NCBI RefSeq assembly: GCF_000238355.1
Contig: NZ_AHCA01000005.1
Span: forward strand, 1 to 64,000
Origin: Pseudoalteromonas haloplanktis ATCC 14393
GTDB taxonomy: Bacteria; Pseudomonadota; Gammaproteobacteria; Enterobacterales; Alteromonadaceae
Length of the DNA: 64,000 bases
Direction of reading: 5' to 3'
The notes under the pieces were generated by a model. The model saw only the letters and a list, made by a program, of their open reading frames with translations, was not told where the DNA came from and ran no database searches. The translations under genes were made by a program, and so were the position numbers. Shown here in pieces: positions 46,831 through 56,267 of the stretch. Every line of letters begins with the position of its first letter. Position 1 is the stretch's first letter.

Positions 46831-47067
46831 ATGTCTAAAGTATGTCAAGTTACAGGTAAGCGTCCTGCGGTTGGTAATCACCGTTCACACGCGAGAAACG
46901 CGACTAGACGTCGTTTCCTACCTAACCTACAAACACACCGTTTTTGGGTTGAAAGTGAAAAACGTTTTGTAACATTACGCACTACTACTAAAGGTATGCG
47001 TATTATCGATAAAAAAGGCATCGACACGGTTCTTACTGAAATCCGTGCTCGCGGCGAAAAAGTTTAA
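46831..47067 (+). CDS. rpmB: 50S ribosomal protein L28
   Basis: This 78-residue basic protein has the family start [20 protein letters not shown] and the block [19 protein letters not shown]. Length is exact for L28. The zinc-ribbon CxxC pairs found in some bacteria are absent (only Cys5 remains), so this is the zinc-free form. It forms an operon with rpmG, 11 bp downstream. Confidence 0.98.
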   Translation: MSKVCQVTGKRPAVGNHRSHARNATRRRFLPNLQTHRFWVESEKRFVTLRTTTKGMRIIDKKGIDTVLTEIRARGEKV

Positions 47068-47078
47068 GGACCTGAGTC

Positions 47079-47234
47079 ATGCGTGATAAGATCCGTTTAG
47101 TTTCTACAGCTGGTACTGGTTTTTTCTACACTACCGACAAGAACAAGCGTAACATGCCGGAAAAAATGGAAATCAAAAAGTTTGATCCAAAAATCCGTAA
47201 ACATGTTCTTTTCAAAGAAGCTAAAATCAAGTAA
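47079..47234 (+). CDS. rpmG: 50S ribosomal protein L33
   Basis: The 51-residue protein reads [20 protein letters not shown] at the start and [14 protein letters not shown] at the end, a standard gammaproteobacterial L33. It lacks the CxxC pairs, so it is the zinc-independent form. GGACCTGAGTC precedes the ATG. A strong terminator follows 20 bp after the stop. Confidence 0.97.
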
Positions 47235-47253
47235 TTTTAGTTTTCTCTGAATA

Positions 47254-47285
47254 TCAAAAACCCAGCCTAGGCTGGGTTTTTTGTT
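47254..47285 (+). terminator. rpmB-rpmG operon terminator
   Basis: Stem AAAACCCAGCC/GGCTGGGTTTT, with a TA loop core, is followed by a T run. Confidence 0.9.
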
Positions 47286-47485
47286 TTAGACTAGCCGTCA
47301 GTTAAGAGCTGCTAGGAGCGGTAAGCTGTAAGTTTTAAGCTGAACGGCGTTAAAATTGGCTACGTAGGTTGTGGTTGAGCAGCGCGAAACCCAACGAAAA
47401 ATACCATATCAGCCTGCATCAAAAAACTGCATTATCGAATGTTTTTACTCCTTCGGTTTATCTGTTTAAATGGCTTACAGCCAAC
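47286..47485. other. Intergenic stretch with heptamer-like and MITE-like motifs
   Basis: No gene is visible. At 47310-47340 the sequence reads in sevens (GGTAAGC TGTAAGT TTTAAGC TGAACGG). At 47358-47392, GTTGTGGTTGAGCAGCGCG followed by AAACCCAAC is a small dyad resembling the GTAGGTTGGG...CCCAAC repetitive elements scattered in many gammaproteobacteria. Confidence 0.5.
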
Positions 47486-47520
47486 AAAAAACCGTTGTTA
47501 TTTACATAACAACGGTTTTT
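47486..47520. terminator. Bidirectional terminator downstream of ppaC
   Basis: Arms AAAAACCGTTGTTAT and ATAACAACGGTTTTT form a perfect long stem with A and T runs on either side. It ends the minus-strand ppaC transcript 12 bp after its stop. Confidence 0.88.
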
Positions 47521-47531
47521 AGAATTACAGC

Positions 47532-48458
47532 TTACAGCTTAGAAAAAGCGTCTTGCAGTGGTGGCACTACTTGCTTTTTACGGCTTAATACACCGTCTAA
47601 CCATACTTTACCGTCTTCAGGCGTTACACCATAAGCAGCTTCCACTAATGTTGCATCGTCAGAAGCGATGAGCATTTGTGAGCCTTCTTTCATAATGTCG
47701 GTAAGTAGTAAGAATACCGAATGACGGCCGCCTTCTTCTTTAAGCTTGGCAATATCAGCTTCAAGCTCGGCTTTTATGTCATCAAATACCGCAAGATCGA
47801 TAACTTCTAACTGACCAATCCCTACAAGCTTACCGTTCATGTTGAAGTCTTTAAAATCACGCATTACTAAATCGCGCGCAGGTGTATCTTCAACAGCTGA
47901 TTTAACACGGAACATATCCATGCCTAATTCTTTAAAATCTTCAATGCCAGCAATTTCAGCTAGTGCTTCAACACATTTTATATCAGCTGTGGTGCAGGTT
48001 GGAGATTTGAAAATTACCGTGTCACTTAAAATTGCGCACATCATGATGCCTGCAATGTCTTTTGGTATTTCAACATTGTAAAAATCATACATCATTTTGA
48101 TGATGGTGTTTGAGCAACCAACTGGACGGATCCAACACTCAAGTGGTGTTGAGCTAGTTAAATCACCTAATTTATGGTGATCAACAACACCCACAACGCG
48201 TGCTTGGTCGATATCATCTGGTGCTTGGGTTTTTTCAGTGTGGTCAACGATGTAAACGTCTTCACCTGCGTAGCTTAATTTTAGCTCTGGCGCTTCAAAG
48301 CCAAACTTATCAAGAATAAATTGTGTCTCAGGTGAAACTTCACCAAGACGGGTAGGAATTGCAGGCTCTTCAATTTGGTTTTTCAAATAAGCCAGTGCAA
48401 TTGCACCACAAATAGAATCTGAATCTGGGATTTTATGACCCACTACATACATTGACAT
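47532..48458 (-). CDS. ppaC: Manganese-dependent inorganic pyrophosphatase (family II)
   Basis: This 308-residue DHH-family enzyme hydrolyses pyrophosphate. Motifs: GHKIPDSDSI (8-17, metal ligands), DHTEK, VVDHHKLGD (DHH signature) and the C-terminal SRKKQ substrate-binding sequence. The ATG at 48458 is chosen: AAGGAG lies 7 bases before it and the product then starts MSMYVVGHKIPDSD as the family does. The last codons are part of a TTACAGC repeat that also covers the stop codon. Confidence 0.96.
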   Translation of the reverse strand: MSMYVVGHKIPDSDSICGAIALAYLKNQIEEPAIPTRLGEVSPETQFILDKFGFEAPELKLSYAGEDVYIVDHTEKTQAPDDIDQARVVGVVDHHKLGDLTSSTPLECWIRPVGCSNTIIKMMYDFYNVEIPKDIAGIMMCAILSDTVIFKSPTCTTADIKCVEALAEIAGIEDFKELGMDMFRVKSAVEDTPARDLVMRDFKDFNMNGKLVGIGQLEVIDLAVFDDIKAELEADIAKLKEEGGRHSVFLLLTDIMKEGSQMLIASDDATLVEAAYGVTPEDGKVWLDGVLSRKKQVVPPLQDAFSKL

Positions 48459-48618
48459 GACGGAACTCCTTAAATTTTGCCGTATATTAGCAAAGTAATC
48501 TAACTTTGGCACATTACCACTGGTGAATTTTAGTAATATTGCATAACAAATTTCGGCTGCCATTTTTACATATTTTTGGTTACACTTTAACTAATTGAAT
48601 CTTTTAGGAAGAACTCAA

Positions 48619-49146
48619 ATGCAGTTAGGCCGCAAGGGCTGGAACAATGTTGTTATTTTTTCCATGCTGTTAATGATTTTCTTTTTTAATGGATTACACA
48701 CTAAACTCAACAGTGGCCCAGAAGAAGCTAGGGTACAGAGCGTGCTGCCTGACCAGAGTTTTATTTTAGCGCTTGAATTCCCAGATCAAAAAATAGAGCG
48801 GATCGGTACGTCTTGGCGTGCTATAGCATTAATTGACAATGCCCCACCGAGTCAATGGCAAGCAACCACAGTTAATCTTGTCGAATTAATTAATCAATGG
48901 CAAAACATGCAGTTGTCGGTTGCAGAAGAACAGCCTACATTTCACAATACCACCGCGCTAACAGTTGCTACTGTGTGGTTGGCAGGTGAGCAGTTACCTT
49001 GGTTATATCAATTATACCGTGCCCCACAGGGCTATTATTTACTTGATAAGAGTAACCAGCGTGTATTGTTGCTTGATCAACAGACTGCGCAGCGGTTATT
49101 TCCAAGTTTTAATTTTATACACAGCGAGCCTAAGTCGAATGCCTGA
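48619..49146 (+). CDS. Hypothetical membrane-anchored protein upstream of mutM
   Basis: It has about 175 residues: a short basic N-terminus, one membrane helix (about 8-26, [19 protein letters not shown]) and an extracytoplasmic domain with several Trp ([18 protein letters not shown]). I do not recognise the family. AGGAAGAACTCAA precedes the ATG. Its last 8 bases overlap mutM, so the two are translated together. Confidence 0.75.
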   Translation: MQLGRKGWNNVVIFSMLLMIFFFNGLHTKLNSGPEEARVQSVLPDQSFILALEFPDQKIERIGTSWRAIALIDNAPPSQWQATTVNLVELINQWQNMQLSVAEEQPTFHNTTALTVATVWLAGEQLPWLYQLYRAPQGYYLLDKSNQRVLLLDQQTAQRLFPSFNFIHSEPKSNA

Positions 49147-49948
49147 ATTACCAGAGGTTGAAGTTAGCCGAATGGGGATCACCCCACATATTTTGCAACA
49201 ACGTGTCACTAAGGTGAATATTCATAACCCTAATATGCGTTGGCCAGTGCCTGATGAGGTTTATCAAATCACTAATTTAGTTGTGTTAGATGTACAGCGC
49301 CGAGCTAAGTATTTACTGCTGAAATGTGAATTGGGTAGTGTTATTTTACATTTGGGAATGTCGGGTAATTTACGGGTTGTTGATAAAGACGAACCATTAA
49401 AAAAGCATGATCATATTGAATTCATATTTGCTAATAACAAAGCACTGAGACTCAATGATCCTCGCCGATTTGGTTGTTGCTTGTGGCAACAGCCTGACCA
49501 GTGCCATAGCTTATTAAGTAAGCTTGGTCCTGAACCGCTTACTGATGAATTTACCGCTAAACGGGTATATGAGCAGTCACGTAATAAAAAAGTGCCAGTT
49601 AAACAGTTTATCATGGATAACGCCGTGGTTGTTGGGGTAGGTAATATTTATGCTAATGAATCCCTTTTTAAAGCTGGTATTCACCCAAAACGCGAGGCAG
49701 GTAAAGTATCACTGGCGCGTTATCAGCAATTAGTGCCTATTATTAAAGATACACTCGCTGCGGCGATCACCCAAGGCGGCACAACGTTAAAAGATTTTGC
49801 GCAAAGTGACGGTAAACCAGGCTACTTTGCTCAGCAGCTGCTAGTGTACGGTCGTAAAGGTGAGCCGTGCATGATGTGTAAAAAAGCATTAACAGAAATT
49901 CGGTTAGGTCAGCGCAGCACTGTATTTTGTAGTCAGTGTCAGCGTTAA
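49139..49948 (+). CDS. mutM: Formamidopyrimidine-DNA glycosylase MutM (Fpg)
   Basis: This 269-residue glycosylase/AP lyase removes 8-oxoguanine. The catalytic Pro2 and Glu3 are in the N-terminal [11 protein letters not shown] helix-two-turn-helix block reads [20 protein letters not shown], and the C-terminal zinc finger has CMMC and CSQC. The ATG at 49139 is fixed by the required PELPE terminus, though an open frame runs further upstream. The 8-bp overlap with the preceding gene implies coupling. Confidence 0.98.
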   Translation: MPELPEVEVSRMGITPHILQQRVTKVNIHNPNMRWPVPDEVYQITNLVVLDVQRRAKYLLLKCELGSVILHLGMSGNLRVVDKDEPLKKHDHIEFIFANNKALRLNDPRRFGCCLWQQPDQCHSLLSKLGPEPLTDEFTAKRVYEQSRNKKVPVKQFIMDNAVVVGVGNIYANESLFKAGIHPKREAGKVSLARYQQLVPIIKDTLAAAITQGGTTLKDFAQSDGKPGYFAQQLLVYGRKGEPCMMCKKALTEIRLGQRSTVFCSQCQR

Positions 49949-50004
49949 TTGACTTTTATGGCCCGTATGAGCGATATACCTAGAAAATTACAAGTGAGAA
50001 ACTA

Positions 50005-51198
50005 ATGTATTTTAGTGTCAATCGTATGTTTACGATTTTGGTTTTACTGACTGTGTTGTGTGCCTGTAGTAAGGACATTGTAGAGCAGCCAATAGAAGAA
50101 GTGGTGACGGTACAGGCTAAGAAAATGGACGTGCCAATTTATGGTAACTATGTCGCGCGTACAGATGCATCCCTAGATGTAGAAGTGCGCGCGCGGATCA
50201 CAGGTTTTGTGGAAAGCGTTGATTTTGTTGAAGGCAGCTGGGTGAATGAAGGTGACTTGCTTTATAAGATTGATGATCGCCCTTATAAAGCGAAATTAAA
50301 TCGTGTACAAGCCGCCTATGAAAAAGACAGTGCAGCATTGGCAAAAGCGAAGCGCGATGTAGTCCGGTTAAAACCTTTGTATGAACAAGATGCAGCTAGC
50401 CAGCTAGATTATGACAATGCAATATCAACTCAAGAGCAAGCTCAAGCCAGTTTAGCGGCAACACAGGCCGAGCTCGATGAAGCAAAGCTAGAACTTGCTT
50501 ATACCCGTATCACGGCGCCAATTAGTGGAATGGTGGGAAGCTCAGAAGCTGACCTAGGGGCATTAGTTGGTAGCAGCGGAATTTCTCTATTGACTACAAT
50601 TCAGCAGATTGATCCTATTTACGTTAATTTTAATATGTCGGCGTTAGATTATTTAAATGCAAAACGTCGTATGACGACCATTATTGATAAATTAGAAGCT
50701 GAGCAAAAAGGCAAAGCCCTGCAAGGTTTTGTACGCATATCATTACCTGACGGCAGTGAATACCGTTACTGGGGAGATGTAAGTTTTACTGATCCTAAAA
50801 TTAGCCCAAAAACAGGCACCTTTAAGGTGAGAGCCGTTTTACCTAACCCTGAAAGTGAACTATTACCAGGGCAATACACTAAAGCACGTATTAAGCTTGA
50901 TGAAATTAGCAATGCAGTCGTGGTGCCTGAAGAAGCAACCCAAGTTGAACAAGGCGGTATTTATGTGATGGTGGTACTTGATAACAATATCATTGAGCGG
51001 CGTTTTGTGGTGGTTGAGCATTATGGTGAAGAAGGCATTGTGATCAGTGGTGGTTTGAGTGCTGGTGAAAAAGTAGTGATCAAAGGCTTGCATCGTATTC
51101 GTCATGGACAGCATGTGATGGCGCTCAGTGAAGATGAATTTACTGCCCGTGAGCAGGAAAAAAACGCAGTTACTCTCGCTAAAAAGCAAGGAGAGTAA
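50005..51198 (+). CDS. RND efflux pump periplasmic adaptor (AcrA/MexA type) lipoprotein
   Basis: The 397-residue lipoprotein has a lipobox LCAC (Cys21), a barrel-sandwich/lipoyl domain (about 60-100 and 165-205), an alpha-hairpin between (about 100-165, with AAYEKDSAALAKAKRD) and a beta-barrel plus membrane-proximal domain after. Adaptors link the RND pump to the outer-membrane channel. It is the first gene of a three-gene pump operon, 2 bp before the pump gene. No regulator gene is adjacent; substrates are unknown. Confidence 0.93.
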   Translation: MYFSVNRMFTILVLLTVLCACSKDIVEQPIEEVVTVQAKKMDVPIYGNYVARTDASLDVEVRARITGFVESVDFVEGSWVNEGDLLYKIDDRPYKAKLNRVQAAYEKDSAALAKAKRDVVRLKPLYEQDAASQLDYDNAISTQEQAQASLAATQAELDEAKLELAYTRITAPISGMVGSSEADLGALVGSSGISLLTTIQQIDPIYVNFNMSALDYLNAKRRMTTIIDKLEAEQKGKALQGFVRISLPDGSEYRYWGDVSFTDPKISPKTGTFKVRAVLPNPESELLPGQYTKARIKLDEISNAVVVPEEATQVEQGGIYVMVVLDNNIIERRFVVVEHYGEEGIVISGGLSAGEKVVIKGLHRIRHGQHVMALSEDEFTAREQEKNAVTLAKKQGE

Positions 51199-51200
51199 GG

Positions 51201-54200
51201 GTGTTTTCTCACTTTTTTATTAATAGACCGGTGTTTGCATCGGTGATCTCTTTAGTTATTTTATTAACGGGTGTGGTGTCGTTATTTACTTTGCCAATTG
51301 ATCAATACCCAGACATCGCACCGCCATCAGTGAAAATATCAGCATCATTTCCTGGGGCTACAGCTGAAACCGCCTCTGAGTCCGTGGCAATACCATTAGA
51401 GCAAGAGCTAAACGGTACGCCCAATATGTTGTATATGGAATCAAAAGCCACAAATTCTGGTGGTGCTAATATTACGCTGACTTTTGATGTTGGCACTGAT
51501 CCCGATTTAGCATTAGTCGATGTCCAAAATACTGCGAGTCAAGCAGGGAGTAACTTACCTGTTGATGTACAAACCGAAGGGGTATCGGTTTCAAATGAAA
51601 GCTCGGTTGAATTACTTAAGTTGGCCTTAACCTCTGATGATGAGCGTTATGATGAAATATACTTAAGTAATTATGCCAGTATTAATGTAGAGGCCGCACT
51701 TAAGCGAGTGCCTGGTGTTGGTAGGGTGCGTAATACTGGCTCGCGCTCATATTCAATGCGTGTTTGGCTCAAACCGGATATTTTGGCAGGCTATGAGCTC
51801 ACAGTTAATGATGTAACTGATGCCATAAAATCACAAAACAAGGAAGCTGCTGCTGGTGAGATTGGTGCCCAACCAAGTCGTGAACATATCAAGTTAAACT
51901 TTCCTGTGCGAGCGCAAGGGCGGTTAAATAAAGTCGAAGAATTTAAGAATATTATGCTGCGAGTTAATAGCGATGGCTCGATGATCAGGTTACGCGATGT
52001 AGCGCGAGTTGAGTTAGCATCATCCGCTTATACGTTAAATTCTAAATTAAACGAGCAACCCGCTACTATCCTACAGATCTATATGCTTCCCGGCTCCAAT
52101 GCGCTGGAAGTAACGCAAAGTGTCAAAGTTGAAATGGCCCGTTTAAGTGCCGCATTCCCGCAAGGAATAAAATGGCAGCTATTTTATGATGCTTCGGAGT
52201 TTATAAAGCTTTCAATCGATGAAGTGATCAACACTTTGATCCAAGCACTAATTCTAGTTATTTTGGTGGTGTATTTATTTCTACAAAATTGGCGCACTAC
52301 GTTAATTCCTGCATTGGCGGTGCCGGTTTCTATCGTGGGCACTTTTATAGCGCTTGCAGCATTTGGTTTTACCATTAATAACGTGAGTTTATTAGCGATG
52401 GTGTTGGCGATTGGTATTGTGGTCGATGATGCCATTGTTGTAGTTGAAAATGTAGAGCGATTAATCAACGAAGAAAAAATGGATGTTGTCAGCGCGACCA
52501 AGCAAGCTATGACTGAACTTTCAGGGGCAATAGTTGCTACTTCATTGGTGCTTGCTGCGGTATTTGTGCCTGTGTCATTCTTAGCGGGCATTACCGGTAT
52601 TATGTATCGTGAATTTGCTATTGCTATTACTGTTGCGGTGTTAATTTCTACCTTAGTTGCGCTAACTTTAAGCCCTGCGATGTGTGCTTTATTTTTACGC
52701 CCAAGCGCCCCTTCAACGAATAAATTTTTTGTTAAATTTAATGCTATGTTGGCTAACTTAGGTGATAAATATACCTGGTTAGTTACAGTTACTTGTCAAA
52801 AAGCTAAGCGTAGTTATGTCGCGTTTATCATTATTGCCGGCGGGTGTTATTTTGTATTTGCGCAATTACCAAGTAGCTTTATGCCACAAGAAGATCAAGG
52901 ACGTTTTTTTGTTGATGTATCCCTACCGGATGCTGCGACTGTATCACGAACTAATGAAGTGATCAGCAAGGCGAATAAATATATTATGGCGCATGATGGT
53001 ATTGCTTATTCGTTCTCTTTGGCTGGCGAAAACCGCCGCGCCGGTGGGGCGCAATCCAATGGTCAGTTTGAAATTATCCTAAAGCCATGGGCGTATCGCG
53101 CAGATAAAAATTACACTGTTAGTAATGTAATGAATGATATTCGCCAGCAGCTTTATAGTATTCCAGAGGCATCTTTTAGTGTGTATCAGCCTTCTGCAGT
53201 TGCAGGATTAGGTTCAGGCTCTGGGGTTGAATTTGCATTACAAGAAAAAACCGGCGGGAACCTTACCAGCTTGGTTGAATCGCTCGATGTATTGCTGGCT
53301 AATTTAAATAACCGTCCTGAAATAGCCAAAGCAACGAGCTCACTAAGAGGCTCTGTCCCCCAGTTGTTTTTAGAGTTAGATCGTGAAAAAGCCATGGCGC
53401 TGGAAGTCCCTATTGCTGATGTGTATAGCACCATGAAAGTGCTGACAGGATCATCGACCATTAATGATTTTAATTTATTTGGGCGTGTTTATCGTGTGAA
53501 AGTGCAGGCTGAAGGGGAGTTCCGTGAACGCCCTGAAAATTTAAATGAATTTTATGTGCGCAGTGATAATGGCGCTATGGTGCCATCTAATGTCTTAGCT
53601 AAACTACAACTCACGACAGGGCCGTCAATCATTAATCGCTTTAATATGTTTACAAGCGCCTCGGTTAACGCCTCGCCAGCTGCGGGTTATGCATCTGGTG
53701 ATGTGATCAAAGCGATTGAGCAAGAGGTAGCAAAGCTGCCGCCTAATATTGGCTTTGAGTGGACAGGATTAACTTTTCAAGAAATACGCTCTTCAGGCCA
53801 ATTAGGGATTGCCATAAGCCTTGCAGTGGTGTTTGTATTCTTATTTTTAGCTGCACTGTATGAAAGTTGGGCATTACCGTTTGCAGTATTACTGATAAGT
53901 CCAATTGCCATGCTTGGTGCGTCATTACTGACACTAGTGAGTGGGTTGGAAAACAATTTGTTTTTCCAAGTTGCTTTTATTGCTCTGATTGGTCTTGCGG
54001 CTAAGAACTCAATATTAATTGTGGAAGTTGCTAACCAACTATATCGCGATGGAATGAGTGCCAAAGAAGCCGCGATAGAAGCTGCGCGTTCTCGATTTAG
54101 ACCTATTTTAATGACTGCGTCATCGTTTGTGCTGGGAGTATTACCGTTAGTATTAGCTACAGGACCTGGTTCTGTTGGGCGTCAATCTGTGTCTATGCCG

Positions 54201-54341
54201 ATTTTAGGTGGGATGCTGCTAGCAAGTTCTATTGGTATTATTTTGGTGCCATTATTTTTTATTACAGCTGCACGGTTTGTTAAGCAGCATGTTGTAAAAA
54301 AAGTAGAAATAGGCACTAAGCAGGAGCAAAGCCATGTATAA
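51201..54341 (+). CDS. RND multidrug efflux permease (HAE1, AcrB/MexB type)
   Basis: This 1046-residue protein has twelve membrane helices and two large periplasmic loops. The start FFINRPVFASVISLVI and the TM4 motif VVDDAIVVVENVERL, whose Asp pair relays protons, identify the HAE1 group. FMPQEDQGRFFVDVSLPDAA is another family block, in the second half. It exports hydrophobic or amphiphilic compounds in exchange for protons. Length is typical. The next gene overlaps by 8 bp. Confidence 0.96.
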   Translation: MFSHFFINRPVFASVISLVILLTGVVSLFTLPIDQYPDIAPPSVKISASFPGATAETASESVAIPLEQELNGTPNMLYMESKATNSGGANITLTFDVGTDPDLALVDVQNTASQAGSNLPVDVQTEGVSVSNESSVELLKLALTSDDERYDEIYLSNYASINVEAALKRVPGVGRVRNTGSRSYSMRVWLKPDILAGYELTVNDVTDAIKSQNKEAAAGEIGAQPSREHIKLNFPVRAQGRLNKVEEFKNIMLRVNSDGSMIRLRDVARVELASSAYTLNSKLNEQPATILQIYMLPGSNALEVTQSVKVEMARLSAAFPQGIKWQLFYDASEFIKLSIDEVINTLIQALILVILVVYLFLQNWRTTLIPALAVPVSIVGTFIALAAFGFTINNVSLLAMVLAIGIVVDDAIVVVENVERLINEEKMDVVSATKQAMTELSGAIVATSLVLAAVFVPVSFLAGITGIMYREFAIAITVAVLISTLVALTLSPAMCALFLRPSAPSTNKFFVKFNAMLANLGDKYTWLVTVTCQKAKRSYVAFIIIAGGCYFVFAQLPSSFMPQEDQGRFFVDVSLPDAATVSRTNEVISKANKYIMAHDGIAYSFSLAGENRRAGGAQSNGQFEIILKPWAYRADKNYTVSNVMNDIRQQLYSIPEASFSVYQPSAVAGLGSGSGVEFALQEKTGGNLTSLVESLDVLLANLNNRPEIAKATSSLRGSVPQLFLELDREKAMALEVPIADVYSTMKVLTGSSTINDFNLFGRVYRVKVQAEGEFRERPENLNEFYVRSDNGAMVPSNVLAKLQLTTGPSIINRFNMFTSASVNASPAAGYASGDVIKAIEQEVAKLPPNIGFEWTGLTFQEIRSSGQLGIAISLAVVFVFLFLAALYESWALPFAVLLISPIAMLGASLLTLVSGLENNLFFQVAFIALIGLAAKNSILIVEVANQLYRDGMSAKEAAIEAARSRFRPILMTASSFVLGVLPLVLATGPGSVGRQSVSMPILGGMLLASSIGIILVPLFFITAARFVKQHVVKKVEIGTKQEQSHV

Positions 54342-55731
54342 GTTATCGCTAGTGGCGACTGCATTATTGCTGGGTGGTTGTGCTGTTGGCCCTGATTTTT
54401 CCGCGCCTGAGCATGACGACATCAGCACCTTTATGACCACTGAAGCACAAGCGAGCAGTGAGGCTTTAATTGGTTGGCAACAAATATATCAAGACCCCTA
54501 TTTACAAAAGCTCATAACGCTTGCGCTGGAAAATAATCACGATATGCTCATTGCACGTTCTCGTATTATAGAGGCGCGCTTAAACAGTGATATTAGTGAT
54601 GCCGACTTGTGGCCTGATGCGAGTATCGGTTTAACCTCAGAGCGTGAAAAAGACACCAGCAGTATTGCTAACACACATGACTTAAAAGCGTATTTTAATT
54701 GGGAAGTGGATTTATTTGGAGGAAACCGTAGAGCGAGTGAAGCACTTCTTGCCCAATATTATGCAACTGAGCAAGGCCGTAACGTAATACAGCTTACTTT
54801 AATAGCAGATATTGCTCAGCAGTTTTTTGCTCTTAAAGAAATTCAAGAAGAGCTGCAAATCAGTGAAAATACCATTAAATTACGGGCGAAAGAGTTAGAG
54901 TTGGCACGTATTCGTAAAGCCGGTGGTATTATTTCAGGACTTGAGCAACGCCAAGCTGAAGTTGAGCTGGAGTCGGCCAAAGTGAATGTGCCTAAACTAC
55001 GTCACCAAGAACATATCAAGATCAATCAATTACGGTTCTTGATTGGTGATGCAACGGCAGATATTAGTGGGGGAAGTGAGCTGTCTGCGCAAGTTATGCC
55101 GCGCACACTACCTACGGGCTTACCAAGTGAGTTATTAAAGCGCCGCCCTGATGTACAGCAAGCGATGATGAGGTGGCACAGTGCCATGGCTGAGATTGGC
55201 ATTGCTAAAGCTGACTTATTCCCAAAGTTAAATTTGTATGTAGAAGTGGGCCGCGAGAACAATAGTTTGAGTGATATACTCACAGCTAACTCAGCCGTTT
55301 GGCTACTTGGTGGTGAGTTGTTAATGCCGATATTTAATATGGGTAAAAATTTAGACAGCTTATCGGCCGCCCAAGAGCGAGCGTATCAGGCCAGTGTCGA
55401 ATATGAAAAAGCAGTCTTAATAGCCTTACAAGACGTGAGTGATCAAATCTCTAGTTTTCAAAGTTCAGAACAAATTTATGATGCGCAGCACAGCTTAGTG
55501 CTCAGTAGTAAAGACTATTATCGCCTTGCGCATTTACGTTATACGAATGGGGTTGCCAGTTCTTTGGATTTGCTCGATGCACAGCGGCAGTTGTTTTCTG
55601 CTGAAATTGGTTTAGCTCAAGCCAAAAATAATCGTCTCCAGAGTATGGCTAAGCTCTACAAAGCATTAGGTGGTGGTTGGTATGAAACCAACCAGCAATC
55701 AGATATAGCTACAGAAAAAGTAACTGAATAA
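54334..55731 (+). CDS. Outer-membrane efflux channel lipoprotein (OprM/NodT family)
   Basis: This 465-residue TolC-like protein is anchored by a lipobox GGCA (Cys16). It carries the family repeats SRIIEARLNSDISDADLWPDASIGL and LLKRRPDVQQAMMRWHSAMAEIGIAKADLFPKL. It completes the RND pump. The start overlaps the permease stop by 8 bp. Confidence 0.94.
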   Translation: MYKLSLVATALLLGGCAVGPDFSAPEHDDISTFMTTEAQASSEALIGWQQIYQDPYLQKLITLALENNHDMLIARSRIIEARLNSDISDADLWPDASIGLTSEREKDTSSIANTHDLKAYFNWEVDLFGGNRRASEALLAQYYATEQGRNVIQLTLIADIAQQFFALKEIQEELQISENTIKLRAKELELARIRKAGGIISGLEQRQAEVELESAKVNVPKLRHQEHIKINQLRFLIGDATADISGGSELSAQVMPRTLPTGLPSELLKRRPDVQQAMMRWHSAMAEIGIAKADLFPKLNLYVEVGRENNSLSDILTANSAVWLLGGELLMPIFNMGKNLDSLSAAQERAYQASVEYEKAVLIALQDVSDQISSFQSSEQIYDAQHSLVLSSKDYYRLAHLRYTNGVASSLDLLDAQRQLFSAEIGLAQAKNNRLQSMAKLYKALGGGWYETNQQSDIATEKVTE

Positions 55732-55753
55732 GCACCTAGCAACTAGGTGCTAT
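55730..55753. terminator. Inverted repeat between the pump operon and the DUF3299 gene
   Basis: AGCACCTAG and CTAGGTGCT with a CAA loop start at the stop codon of the channel gene. Convergent genes end on either side. There is no long T run. Confidence 0.55.
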
Positions 55754-55756
55754 TAA

Positions 55757-56257
55757 TTACAACTCAAATGGTGCGACGCCGACGGCTGTCATTTTATAGC
55801 CCACTTGAGCTATTTCGCCACTCCAAGTTTCAGTGTTGATTACGCCGGTAACAACAATTGCATCGTAGAGGCTTTCAATTGGCACACCGCCTTTAATTGT
55901 GACGTGAACAATTTGATTTGGTGGTGGTGGTGGCACATGAATACAGGCGCCAAAATACGGCACCAGTAAAAACTCAGTGATCACTTCGCTATCACCTTCG
56001 AGCGGTACAACAAACCCGGGTAAACTGACTGATTGGCCATTAAGTTCTTTTACAACTGGGGCATCTAAGTCGGGTTGCACCCAATTTTGCTCTGTTCCTT
56101 CATGACTGGCTTGCTCTTGAGTGTCTATTTGCACGTGCCCTTTAGGGATTAAATCTTCCCAAAATATCTCTTTAGGTTCGTTGGCTAAGCTATTAAAGCT
56201 TAGAACAAAACTAAAAATAACTAAGCAAACTACAGTGAGTTTTTGAAAATACTGCAT
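55757..56257 (-). CDS. DUF3299 family periplasmic protein
   Basis: This 166-residue protein has a signal peptide (about 1-26) and a DUF3299 domain: LNGQSVSLPGFVVPLEG, then FLLVPYFGACIHVPPPPPNQIVHV with a conserved Cys-x-His. The fold resembles OB-type binding proteins and the C-x-H pair suggests a metal or redox site. It is the last gene of an ABC operon likely repressed by Zur. DUF3299 proteins occur in Zrg-type zinc loci of Vibrio, which would make it a zinc-handling accessory protein (inference). Confidence 0.85.
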   Translation of the reverse strand: MQYFQKLTVVCLVIFSFVLSFNSLANEPKEIFWEDLIPKGHVQIDTQEQASHEGTEQNWVQPDLDAPVVKELNGQSVSLPGFVVPLEGDSEVITEFLLVPYFGACIHVPPPPPNQIVHVTIKGGVPIESLYDAIVVTGVINTETWSGEIAQVGYKMTAVGVAPFEL

Positions 56258-56267
56258 GGTGTTCCTC

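Noticed and set aside
52184-52591. Minus-strand open frames inside the RND permease and other long genes
   Set aside because: They are antisense shadows of strongly conserved coding sequence and have no recognisable product or start signal.
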